Positions 31,560 to 40,058 of a DNA stretch of 64,000 nt are shown here, piece after piece. Source of the stretch: Chryseobacterium gleum (GTDB lineage Bacteria; Bacteroidota; Bacteroidia; Flavobacteriales; Schleiferiaceae); the NCBI GenBank assembly GCA_945883565.1, contig CAMCXO010000001.1:146421-210420 (forward strand). Reading direction: 5' to 3'. How positions within the stretch are numbered: the first letter of the stretch is position 1; each line of letters opens with the position of its first letter. A program made the translations under genes and the position numbers. The notes beneath the pieces were generated by a model. That model made no database searches. It was given only the letters and a program-made list of their open reading frames with translations, and had not been told where the DNA came from.

Positions 31560-32876
31560 TTATTTGAGTCCAATACCATAATATGCATATCCCATTTCCC
31601 TTAACTCATCGCGGTCGTAGATATTTCGACCATCGAAAACAACCTTTTCTTCCAATAGTTTTGCTACAACTTTCCAATTTGGCACTCTAAATTCAGGCCA
31701 TTCGGTAACCAGCAGCAACCCATGGCTATCGACTAAGGTGTCATATTCATCGCTACAATAAGTTACCCTGTCTTCCAGCTGATGTTTTGCTTCATCCATT
31801 GCAACCGGATCATAAACCTTAACTGATGCCCCTTCTTTAAGTAATTCATTTATTATCACTACAGAAGGTGCCTCACGCATGTCATCAGTTTTAGGCTTAA
31901 AAGAAAGTCCCCAAACAGAAAGGGTTTTTCCTTTAATGTCTCCCTTAAAATGTTCCTTTACCTTATTAAAGAGAACCATTTTTTGGTCGTCATTAACCCC
32001 TTCAACAGCCTCTAAAATTCTCATTCTGTATCCATTATCTGCAGCTGTTTTCACCAAAGCTTTAACATCTTTAGGAAAACAAGAGCCTCCATACCCAATT
32101 CCCGGATAAATAAATTTGTTACCAATACGAGGATCAGATCCTATACCCTTTCTAACCATATTCACATCAGCCCCCATTATTTCACACAAATTGGCCACAT
32201 CATTCATGAAGCTAATTTTTGTAGCCAACATAGCGTTTGCTGCATATTTTGTCATTTCTGCTGATGGAATATCCATGAAAATAACAGGATGGCCGTTTAA
32301 AGTGAACGGCTTATATAATCTGGCCATTATTTCACGAGCCCGTTCACTGTTTACCCCTACTACAATTCTATCAGGACGCATAAAATCATCGATAGCCGCA
32401 CCCTCTTTTAAAAATTCAGGGTTTGAAGCGACATCGAAATCTATTTTGACACCTCGTTTGACCAATGCTTCATCAACTGCTCCTTTAACTTTTTGCGCGG
32501 TTCCGACAGGCACTGTGCTTTTTGTAACAATAACACCATAATCGTTCATGTTTTCACCAATTTCTTTGGCAACAGCTAAAACATATTTCAAGTCTGCCGA
32601 ACCATCTTCACCGGGAGGAGTACCTACTGCAATAAATGCCACTTCAGCTCCTTTAATGGCAGTGGGTAAGTCGGTGGTGAATACAAGTCGTTCTTTTCTA
32701 AAATTACGCTCTACTATATCTTCCAATCCCGGTTCATAAATAGGAAGAATCCCCTTTTTAAGATTCTCTATTTTTTTTACATCCACATCAACACAAACTA
32801 CTTCGAGACCTACGTCTGATAAACAAGCTCCGGTAACAAGGCCCACATAGCCAGTTCCAACTACTACGATTTTCAT
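31560..32876 (-). CDS. ugd: UDP-glucose 6-dehydrogenase
   Basis: Oxidises UDP-glucose twice to UDP-glucuronate. It shows the NAD-binding GTGYVGLVTGACL, STVPVGTA, NPEFLKEGAAIDDFMRPDR and the catalytic-cysteine loop YGGSCFPKDV. The length of 438 aa is standard. It lies 2 bp after the DegT gene and 6 bp before uxs. The product is used by Uxs, and may also enter surface polysaccharide directly. Confidence 0.95.
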   Translation of the reverse strand: MKIVVVGTGYVGLVTGACLSDVGLEVVCVDVDVKKIENLKKGILPIYEPGLEDIVERNFRKERLVFTTDLPTAIKGAEVAFIAVGTPPGEDGSADLKYVLAVAKEIGENMNDYGVIVTKSTVPVGTAQKVKGAVDEALVKRGVKIDFDVASNPEFLKEGAAIDDFMRPDRIVVGVNSERAREIMARLYKPFTLNGHPVIFMDIPSAEMTKYAANAMLATKISFMNDVANLCEIMGADVNMVRKGIGSDPRIGNKFIYPGIGYGGSCFPKDVKALVKTAADNGYRMRILEAVEGVNDDQKMVLFNKVKEHFKGDIKGKTLSVWGLSFKPKTDDMREAPSVVIINELLKEGASVKVYDPVAMDEAKHQLEDRVTYCSDEYDTLVDSHGLLLVTEWPEFRVPNWKVVAKLLEEKVVFDGRNIYDRDELREMGYAYYGIGLK

Positions 32877-32878
32877 TC

Positions 32879-34018
32879 TTATTGGTTTTTAAGTTTGGAA
32901 AGTACAGAAAATACGCCATCTACAATAAATTGCAGTTGTTCTTTATCTAGCTCTGTATGCATTGGTAGCGAAAAAACTTGCTTACAAAGCATTTCAGTTA
33001 TAGGGAATTTCCCGTCAGAATTGGGAACTAAATACGCTTTTTGCTGATGCAAAGGAACCGGATAATAGACCATTACCGGAATACCCAATTCCTTTAAACC
33101 AGCTACCAATAAATCTCTCTCCAATCCAATGAGCCGAAGCGTGTATTGATGAAATACGTGGTCGGAATAGGAAGTTCGAGCAGGGGTTTGAATTTCATTA
33201 ACATTGGCAAATGCCTGGTCGTAATATGCTGCAGCAGAATTTCTTGCGTTAGAATAAGCATCTAACCTTTTTAACTTAGGTCGTAAAATAGCGGCTTGAA
33301 TGCTATCTAATCTACTGTTTACCCCAATTTCGTCATGATAGTATTGTTTACTTTGACCATGATTGGCCATCATCCGGAGTTTTACAGCCAATTCGGCATC
33401 TCTGGTAAAAATGGCGCCACCATCTCCAAAGCAGCCTAAATTTTTGGAGGGGAAAAATGAAGTCGCTCCTATATGGCCAATGGTTCCAACTTTCATCGTT
33501 TTCCCATCAGGGAAGCTGTAGTTACAGCCAATGGCTTGAGCTGTATCTTCAATTACGAATAAGTTATTAACCCTAGCAATTTCCATAATCTCAAACATTG
33601 GTGCAGCTTGACCAAATAAATGAACAGGAACAATTGCTTTGGTTTTGGGTGTTATAGCCTGTTTAATTTGCTCAACATCAATCATGAAAGTATCCGGATT
33701 TACATCAACCAAAACCGGAGTTAATTTCAACAATGCGATTACTTCGGCTGTTGCAACATATGTAAAGCTTGCTGTAATAACTTCATCACCTGGTTGCAAA
33801 CCCAAAGCCATCATGGCTATCTGTAGTGCATCAGTACCATTTGCACATGGAATTACATGTTCTACATTTAGGTAGCCTTCCAATTCAGTCTGAAAAGCCT
33901 TTACCTGAGGACCATTGATAAAAGAAGCAGTGGTAATAACTTCTTGAATGCCGTCCTGAATTTCTTTTTCGATAGACTCATATTGAGATATGAGATCTAC
34001 CATCCGCAATTCGCGCAT
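32879..34018 (-). CDS. DegT/DnrJ/EryC1/StrS family sugar aminotransferase
   Basis: PLP-dependent enzyme that aminates a keto-sugar nucleotide. The PLP-binding lysine lies in FFPSKNLGCFGDGGA, and the family features ANGTDALQIAM, HLFGQAA and ANHGQSKQYYH are present. The length of 379 aa is typical. First gene of the nucleotide-sugar run. Its keto substrate might be the 4-keto product of RfbB or a 3-keto sugar made elsewhere; the sequence does not settle this. The start region is divergent from the barrel-protein gene at 34095. Confidence 0.9.
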   Translation of the reverse strand: MRELRMVDLISQYESIEKEIQDGIQEVITTASFINGPQVKAFQTELEGYLNVEHVIPCANGTDALQIAMMALGLQPGDEVITASFTYVATAEVIALLKLTPVLVDVNPDTFMIDVEQIKQAITPKTKAIVPVHLFGQAAPMFEIMEIARVNNLFVIEDTAQAIGCNYSFPDGKTMKVGTIGHIGATSFFPSKNLGCFGDGGAIFTRDAELAVKLRMMANHGQSKQYYHDEIGVNSRLDSIQAAILRPKLKRLDAYSNARNSAAAYYDQAFANVNEIQTPARTSYSDHVFHQYTLRLIGLERDLLVAGLKELGIPVMVYYPVPLHQQKAYLVPNSDGKFPITEMLCKQVFSLPMHTELDKEQLQFIVDGVFSVLSKLKNQ

Positions 34019-34094
34019 AGCTTATTTTTACGGGGTCAAATATAGCCAAAGCCTATTGCCATATGCCATATTTGTGTTTCTAAAATCGAACAAA

Positions 34095-34856
34095 ATGCGA
34101 AATAAAGCGTACTTAACCATCGCCCTGCTTACAATGCTCCAGGCGAGCATTAAAGCCCAAGTCAATGTTCGAGATTCGGCCACTCAGGGAATGATTTTTG
34201 GCATAGGAGCAGGTTATTATGTTCCGGGAGGCCAAATGGCAGAAAAGTTTGGGAATAATGGCGATGTAAGCTTTGACGTATGGTATAAAACCAAAAACAA
34301 TTATCTTTTTGGTATTGGGGGAAGCTTCTTGTTTGGAAACGATGTTAAGGTAGAAAATTCTATGTTTCGTCCGTTAGAAGGTCAACGCGGCTTGATGTTC
34401 GACTTGAACGGCAACTTTGGAGAGTATAAAGTACTGCAAAGAGGATTTATTGCCACCGCTGGGGTAGGCAAGATTTTTAACCAATTGGGTCATAACCGCA
34501 ATTCAGGACTAGTACTTTTTCTAAATGGAGGTTATGTTCAACACCGAATACGAATTGAAAACAACGGCCAAAACATGCCACAAATTAATGAACCCTATTA
34601 TAAGGGCTATGATCAATTAAGTGGCGGGCTTGCATTAAGGCAATTTATTGGTTACCTACATTCAGGAAATCGAAGAACAATAAATTTTTTAATCGGTTTC
34701 GATTTTCTTCAAGGCTTTACAGAAGACTTTAGAGGTTACAATTATGTTACGGGTTCATCACCATCCGATATTCAAAACGATTTCATAAATGGAGTGAGAT
34801 TTATTTGGTTTTTACCTGTATACGACAAAAACAATCAACAATACTATTACCGTTAA
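34095..34856 (+). CDS. Predicted outer-membrane beta-barrel protein
   Basis: 253 aa from the ATG at 34095, with a signal peptide ending in ASIKAQ. The rest alternates short amphipathic strands with Gly/Asn/Tyr turns (GIGAGYYVPGGQM, LFGIGGSFLFGN, FLIGFDFLQGF), like an eight- to ten-stranded barrel, and ends in a Tyr-rich tail. The open frame upstream of this ATG overlaps the divergent DegT gene and is not used. The TAA overlaps the waaA ATG by one base. Its position between the sugar cluster and waaA suggests an envelope role, but no named function is known to me. Confidence 0.7.
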   Translation: MRNKAYLTIALLTMLQASIKAQVNVRDSATQGMIFGIGAGYYVPGGQMAEKFGNNGDVSFDVWYKTKNNYLFGIGGSFLFGNDVKVENSMFRPLEGQRGLMFDLNGNFGEYKVLQRGFIATAGVGKIFNQLGHNRNSGLVLFLNGGYVQHRIRIENNGQNMPQINEPYYKGYDQLSGGLALRQFIGYLHSGNRRTINFLIGFDFLQGFTEDFRGYNYVTGSSPSDIQNDFINGVRFIWFLPVYDKNNQQYYYR

Positions 34857-36094
34857 TGCAAGTTATTTATTCCGCTATAATTCAATTATATGGATTTATT
34901 ATTTTCATTGTCTCCTCTTTCAATAAAAAAGCTCTTAAATGGATAGAAGGTAGAAAAAACTGGCCTTCTTTAATAATGAAATGGCGATCCCTTAATCAGG
35001 GAAAACTACTGTGTATTCATGCAGCTTCTTTAGGCGAATATGAACAAGGCTGCTTATTCATTGAAATGTGGCGCAAACAATTTCCTACATGGAAGATTCT
35101 TTTGACCTTTTACTCCCCTTCAGGATTTGATAAAGTGAAAGATGTGAACGTTGATGGCATTTTTTATTTACCTCTTGATTCCATTCATGAATCAAAGAAA
35201 TGGATTGCATTAACAAAGCCTGATATTTACGTTTTCATAAGATACGAATTTTGGTTCAATCTGATAAATCAGTTATGTATCGAAGGTGTACCCACTTTCT
35301 TTGTATCTGCACATTTTAGAAAAAACATGTGGATATTCAAAGACATCAGTAGGTTTGGGCTCAATCATTTATCTCGTGTGAGCAGTATATTTTGTCAAGA
35401 TTCTGATAGCGTTCAAATATTACAAAAACATGGCCTTAAAAATGCTTATATTATGGGTGATGGTCGAATTGACAGAGTGGCTCAAATAGCGCATTCAAAA
35501 GAACCCATAAATTGGCTAGAAAAATTTAAAAGTAATCGCAAGCTTTTCATTGCTGGCTCTGTTTGGCCTTTGGATGAAGATCGCATTTTACCTCTATTAG
35601 ATGCATTTCCAGACATGGCCTATTTGATTGCACCCCACGATGTGAGCCCTTCAAATATTAATCGTTTGGTTTCCAAATTCAAAAACCATGGAACTTTGGC
35701 ACTTTGGAGCGATTATAAACCCTCAATGCCCATTAAAATTTTAGTGCTTGATACTATTGGCTGGCTTTCCAGATCGTATGCTTATGCCGATTTAGCTTTT
35801 ATTGGTGGTGGATATAAAGAAGGATTGCACTCAATTTTAGAGCCCGCTGCATTTGGTTGTCCTCTTTTTTTTGGCCCAAAACACAAAGCATTTCCAGAAG
35901 CGCAAACGCTTATTGATCTTGGTGGCGCCATTGAAGTGTTTGATTCTTCCAAATTAATTATCGAAGTCAAAAATATAATGGTCAACACTTCATTATACAA
36001 TTCCATGAAAACCATAAACCAAACATTTATTACATCCAATCAAGGTGCCTCTAAAAGAATGCTCGAAGCCATCGCTGCGTTTTTTAATTCTTAG
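34856..36094 (+). CDS. waaA: 3-deoxy-D-manno-octulosonic acid transferase
   Basis: Adds Kdo from CMP-Kdo to the lipid A precursor at the inner membrane. An N-terminal membrane anchor (about 3-22) is followed by the GT-B fold: HAASLGEYEQG with the catalytic Glu, GSVWPLDED, and the C-terminal GGGYKEGLHSILEPAAFGCPLFFGP. The length of 412 aa is normal. I start at the ATG overlapping the upstream stop. The donor may be CMP-Kdo8N if kdnA/kdnB at 58-61 kb act as predicted. Confidence 0.93.
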   Translation: MQVIYSAIIQLYGFIIFIVSSFNKKALKWIEGRKNWPSLIMKWRSLNQGKLLCIHAASLGEYEQGCLFIEMWRKQFPTWKILLTFYSPSGFDKVKDVNVDGIFYLPLDSIHESKKWIALTKPDIYVFIRYEFWFNLINQLCIEGVPTFFVSAHFRKNMWIFKDISRFGLNHLSRVSSIFCQDSDSVQILQKHGLKNAYIMGDGRIDRVAQIAHSKEPINWLEKFKSNRKLFIAGSVWPLDEDRILPLLDAFPDMAYLIAPHDVSPSNINRLVSKFKNHGTLALWSDYKPSMPIKILVLDTIGWLSRSYAYADLAFIGGGYKEGLHSILEPAAFGCPLFFGPKHKAFPEAQTLIDLGGAIEVFDSSKLIIEVKNIMVNTSLYNSMKTINQTFITSNQGASKRMLEAIAAFFNS

Positions 36095-36873
36095 TGCGAT
36101 TTATTGCATTGAATATCATTTAAAATTTCATCCCAAAGCATTTTTCGTCTCTTGAGCGCTTCAATGCTGTAGAATATAGCTTCTTCCCAAAATGTCGCAT
36201 TATCTCCACATAAATCGGATACCATTTTTAAGGCTAAATAGCTATGAAGTCCTCCATCAATTTCTATGTGACGTTCTAGATAATATTTCAATTTTGATAT
36301 TTTATCTCCATGAACAAGGCTTAAATCCTCTACCAGCTTTTGAAACATATCCGGTATTAAATCTTCGCGACCGAATGTAAAAACCGCAGCCAAAACATGC
36401 GGTTTTTGGGTTTCTATAATCTCAAAAGTGAATTTTAAAAAAGATTGAATGTTTAAAGGTAAATTAGAATTTGATATTGAATCTTGAATAGATGATGTAT
36501 TTTGAATTTCTGAAAAAAACACCAGAAACAAATAACCATTTGCTTCCAATTTTTTCATGGCTTCTAAATACATTTCGAAATGACTTAGCCTTTCGCCATT
36601 CTCATCAATATCACACTCTTCACCTAAAACAATTTCATTAATTAAAAACCGGGTTTTAGGAGATCCAACTGGTTTCCATGGAATGGATGTACAAGTTAGT
36701 TGATTTTGTAATGCCTTTAATAAAGACATAAAGTCCCACACGGCAAAAATATGGTAGTTAGCAAAGCTGCGCAGTTCTTCAATACCTGTTATTGCTTGAT
36801 ACAATTCGTGATTTAAAATGGCTTGGCGATGTGGTTGAATTGCCTCTTGAAGGCTTTTAATTTCCGTTTCCAA
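36091..36873 (-). CDS. DUF3050 family protein
   Basis: 260 aa, mostly helical. The segments AIQPHRQAILNHELYQAI, FANYHIFAVWDFMSLLK and FTFGREDLIPDMF match DUF3050 as I know it, a family with a haem-oxygenase-like fold and no settled function. The start is a TTG at 36873; no ATG is near. Its stop codon overlaps that of the convergent waaA. Conserved His residues (HRQAILNH, YHIFAVWD) could bind metal or haem, but that is inference. Confidence 0.75.
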   Translation of the reverse strand: METEIKSLQEAIQPHRQAILNHELYQAITGIEELRSFANYHIFAVWDFMSLLKALQNQLTCTSIPWKPVGSPKTRFLINEIVLGEECDIDENGERLSHFEMYLEAMKKLEANGYLFLVFFSEIQNTSSIQDSISNSNLPLNIQSFLKFTFEIIETQKPHVLAAVFTFGREDLIPDMFQKLVEDLSLVHGDKISKLKYYLERHIEIDGGLHSYLALKMVSDLCGDNATFWEEAIFYSIEALKRRKMLWDEILNDIQCNKSH

Positions 36874-36908
36874 AAGTGTTAATGTTTGGATACAAAAATC
36901 TAACCCAA

Positions 36909-39053
36909 TCAGCTCAAAGCAAGTTCAAAATCCAACTGCTTTTTTTCAACATCTGCACGTTTTACTCTTATTTTTAAAGCATCGCCTAAACGATACACCC
37001 TTCCTCTCGATTCACCTACAATACAGTAATTTTTTTCATCAAATACGTAATAGTCGTCTTTAAAGTCTCGAATTCTAACCATGCCTTCGCATTTATTGGC
37101 GGTTAACTCTACATATACCCCCCAATCTGTTACACCTGAAATTATTCCATCAAATTCCTCACCTTGAAATTCTTGCATGTACTTTACCTGCATGTACTTT
37201 ATGCTGGCACGCTCAGCTTCTGCGGCCAAGCGCTCGCGCATACTGGAGTGTTTACATTTTTCTTCCCAAATAAGGGCGGAAGGCGAGTTACCTTTTTCTA
37301 AATAATGTTGCAGAAGACGATGTACCATCATGTCTGGGTAACGTCTTATTGGGGATGTAAAATGTGTATAGTAATCGAATGCCAATCCGTAATGACCAAT
37401 ATTTTGTGTCGAATATTCGGCTTTTGCCATGGAACGAATGGCCAGTGTTTCAATCATATTCGCTTCGCCTTTCCCTTGAACCTTCTGCAAAAGTTCATTC
37501 ATACTTTGGGTTAAAGTTTTTCTGCTTTGTGTTTTTAAGCTATAACCAAAAGTTTTAATGAAATTGTTCAAATCCAGTATCTTTTGATTGTCAGGTTCAT
37601 CGTGAATACGATAAACGAAAGTTTTTATTTCTTTTTCTTTTGCCGTTTGCTTGCCAATAAAAGTGGCCACTTCCCTATTGGCCAATAGCATAAATTCTTC
37701 AATTAAATGGTTGGCTTCCTTACTGATTTTGAAGTAAATGCCACTTGGTTTACCCTCCTCAGTTAAAATAAACTTCACCTCTTCCCTATCAAAAAGCAGT
37801 GCCCCTTTTGAAGTTCGTTCTGCCCGAAGTAGAAGGGCAAGCCTGTGTAATGTTAAGATTTCTTCTTTTAGAGGCCCTTCGCCCCCTTCTATAATAGCCT
37901 GAGCATCTTCATATGCGAAACGCTGCTGGCTGTGAATCAACGTTCTTCCGAACCATCGTTTCTTAACTTGGGCATTTTCGTCTATCTCGAAAACCGCGGA
38001 AAAACAACATTTATCTTCGTGAGGACGCAATGAACAGAGGTTATTACTCAATACTTCGGGTAACATAGGCACTACCCTATCAACCAAATACACTGAAGTA
38101 GCCCTTTGAAGCGCTTCTTTTTCTAGCAAACTATCTGGTTTAACGTAATGCGTTACGTCTGCAATATGAACTCCAACTTCCCAATTTCCGTTTGATAGTA
38201 ATTCAATGCTAAGGGCATCATCAAAATCTTTTGCATCTTGTGGGTCAATAGTAAAAGTTGGTTTCCCTCTAAAATCTCTGCGTTTGGCGATTTCTGCATC
38301 ACTAATTTCTTTTGGGATGGAATCAGCCTCTGCTTCTACCTCTTCCGGAAATTTATAAGGAAGTCCATAATCGGCTAAGATGGCATGGATTTCAACCTGA
38401 TGATCTCTCGGATCCCCCAAAACACGGGTTATTTCTCCAAAAGGTGAACTCGCGCGCTCTGGCCAATCCGTTATTTTGGCAACACATTTTTGACCATGGA
38501 TGGCCCCATTAAAATGTTCTTCCGGGATATAAATATCAACCAGCATTTTTCTAGAATCCGGAACTAGAAATCCAAAATGACCATTTACTTCGAATATGCC
38601 TACAAACTCCGTTCTTTTTCTTTCAATTATTTCAACAACTTCACCTTCCGGCTTTTGGTTTTTCCTTCTTGCATACAATCGAATTCGCACTGTATCCCCA
38701 TCAAGTGCCCTTCTTAATCGCTTAGGTGGAATATAAACATCTTGCTCACTTTCGGCTGAAACTACATAAGCCGCACCTGTAGACGTCATATCAATCCTCC
38801 CAGTAAGCGTTTGGTCTGGCGTAATAAGTTCGTATTTGCCCGGACTCACAACTTTGACTACACCCTCAGCTGCCAATTGCTCAAGTGCCAGAAGCACTTT
38901 TTGCCTTGAATTTGAGTCTTCTAATCCGAGACGGGCCGAAATTTGCTTATAATTAAAAGCTTGATGACCGCTTTGGCCTAATTCGGCCAACACATCTTTT
39001 TTGAGTGCAACCGGTACTTTGCTTTTAACCGGTTTAATTTTTTTCTTCGCCAT
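36909..39053 (-). CDS. rnr: Ribonuclease R
   Basis: Processive 3'-5' exoribonuclease that can degrade structured RNA. Order of domains: N-terminal winged helix (about 15-65), cold-shock domains, the RNB catalytic domain with DPQDAKDFDDALS (metal-binding Asp cluster) at about 275 and YTHFTSPIRRYPDM near 565, and a C-terminal S1 domain (FDGIISGVTDWGVYVEL). The length of 714 aa is standard. The N-terminus is Lys-rich. A TAACTTCG octamer lies 10 nt upstream of the ATG. Confidence 0.96.
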   Translation of the reverse strand: MAKKKIKPVKSKVPVALKKDVLAELGQSGHQAFNYKQISARLGLEDSNSRQKVLLALEQLAAEGVVKVVSPGKYELITPDQTLTGRIDMTSTGAAYVVSAESEQDVYIPPKRLRRALDGDTVRIRLYARRKNQKPEGEVVEIIERKRTEFVGIFEVNGHFGFLVPDSRKMLVDIYIPEEHFNGAIHGQKCVAKITDWPERASSPFGEITRVLGDPRDHQVEIHAILADYGLPYKFPEEVEAEADSIPKEISDAEIAKRRDFRGKPTFTIDPQDAKDFDDALSIELLSNGNWEVGVHIADVTHYVKPDSLLEKEALQRATSVYLVDRVVPMLPEVLSNNLCSLRPHEDKCCFSAVFEIDENAQVKKRWFGRTLIHSQQRFAYEDAQAIIEGGEGPLKEEILTLHRLALLLRAERTSKGALLFDREEVKFILTEEGKPSGIYFKISKEANHLIEEFMLLANREVATFIGKQTAKEKEIKTFVYRIHDEPDNQKILDLNNFIKTFGYSLKTQSRKTLTQSMNELLQKVQGKGEANMIETLAIRSMAKAEYSTQNIGHYGLAFDYYTHFTSPIRRYPDMMVHRLLQHYLEKGNSPSALIWEEKCKHSSMRERLAAEAERASIKYMQVKYMQEFQGEEFDGIISGVTDWGVYVELTANKCEGMVRIRDFKDDYYVFDEKNYCIVGESRGRVYRLGDALKIRVKRADVEKKQLDFELALS

Positions 39054-39063
39054 AAAATGGCTC

Positions 39064-39071
39064 CGAAGTTA
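39064..39071 (-). promoter_or_regulatory. -7-like element TAACTTCG for rnr
   Basis: Matches TAnnTT(T/C)G, between the DUF58 stop and the rnr start. Support is by motif and position only. Confidence 0.35.
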
Positions 39072-39076
39072 GGCAA

Positions 39077-40006
39077 TTAATACATCTTTGTTCTTTTCTT
39101 GATAAATTCCAGTAGAACAGCCGAGACGCCTTTGGTAATATCGGCTGAAACCCATTCAATACCGGCAAGGCCGCAACGAAGCTTCATTTCTTCCACAAAT
39201 TCGGCTATGGCTTTTGTGTAAAACTCTTTAATTTCATTCGGCTCAATATCCACCACTTCACCACTTTCGGCGTCGATAAACCGAAGCGGTTGGTTTTCAA
39301 AATCAAAAAGTAATTCAGTTTGTGAATCTGTAACATGGAAAATTGATACTTCATGCTTTTTAAATCTGAGGTGTTGGAATGCGGCATTTAAAGCGTCTTT
39401 ACCCATTTCGGTTTCAAACAAATCTGTAAAAACCAGAACAAGACTTCTGTTTGGCAACTGATCGGCAAGTTGGTGTAGAGATTTTGCCAGATTCGTTTCG
39501 CCTTTAACAGGCTCACTTTCTAGAAGTTGAGCCATCTTTTCGAATAATTGACGTTGATGAAGACTGTTTAATCGGGCATCTGATTTGTAGCTCAAATGGG
39601 AGGAAGAAAAAGCCAGCCCAAAAGCGTCTCGTTGGCTTTTTAAAAGGTGGATTATTGATGCAGTAGCGAGTAAGCTGAAAACCAATTTATTGGGCTTGTT
39701 AATATCTATTTTCCTTTGCAAAGGATAAAACATAGATGCCGAAGTATCGATCACGCACCAACATCTTAAATTTGTTTCCGCCTCGAATCTTTTTACAAAA
39801 TGCTTATCAGTGCGCGCCAACAATTTCCAGTCTAAATGCCGTGTCGATTCGCCAATTGTGTAGGCTCTATGCTCGGCAAATTCAACAGAAAACCCTTGAT
39901 ATGGACTTTTATGAAGCCCACTAATAAAACCCTCTACAATATATTTCGCCATTAACTCGAGGCTTTGAGAAGCCCGCAGTTGTCCATCAAAAAAATTAAT
40001 TTGCAT
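39077..40006 (-). CDS. DUF58 domain protein (von Willebrand-like)
   Basis: 309 aa. The DUF58 signature around FAEHRAYTIGESTRHLDWKLLART is clear, followed by a VWA-like fold with a MIDAS-type DTSASM. DUF58 proteins usually sit beside a MoxR AAA ATPase and act in metal-protein or envelope maturation, but no MoxR gene is adjacent here. The gene lies between ppc and rnr with 23 bp before rnr. Cytosolic; no signal or membrane segment is seen. Confidence 0.85.
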   Translation of the reverse strand: MQINFFDGQLRASQSLELMAKYIVEGFISGLHKSPYQGFSVEFAEHRAYTIGESTRHLDWKLLARTDKHFVKRFEAETNLRCWCVIDTSASMFYPLQRKIDINKPNKLVFSLLATASIIHLLKSQRDAFGLAFSSSHLSYKSDARLNSLHQRQLFEKMAQLLESEPVKGETNLAKSLHQLADQLPNRSLVLVFTDLFETEMGKDALNAAFQHLRFKKHEVSIFHVTDSQTELLFDFENQPLRFIDAESGEVVDIEPNEIKEFYTKAIAEFVEEMKLRCGLAGIEWVSADITKGVSAVLLEFIKKRTKMY

Positions 40007-40058
40007 ATGGCTAATTAAAGCAATGATGGTTTAAATAATTACCCATTGGAAAAAAATT

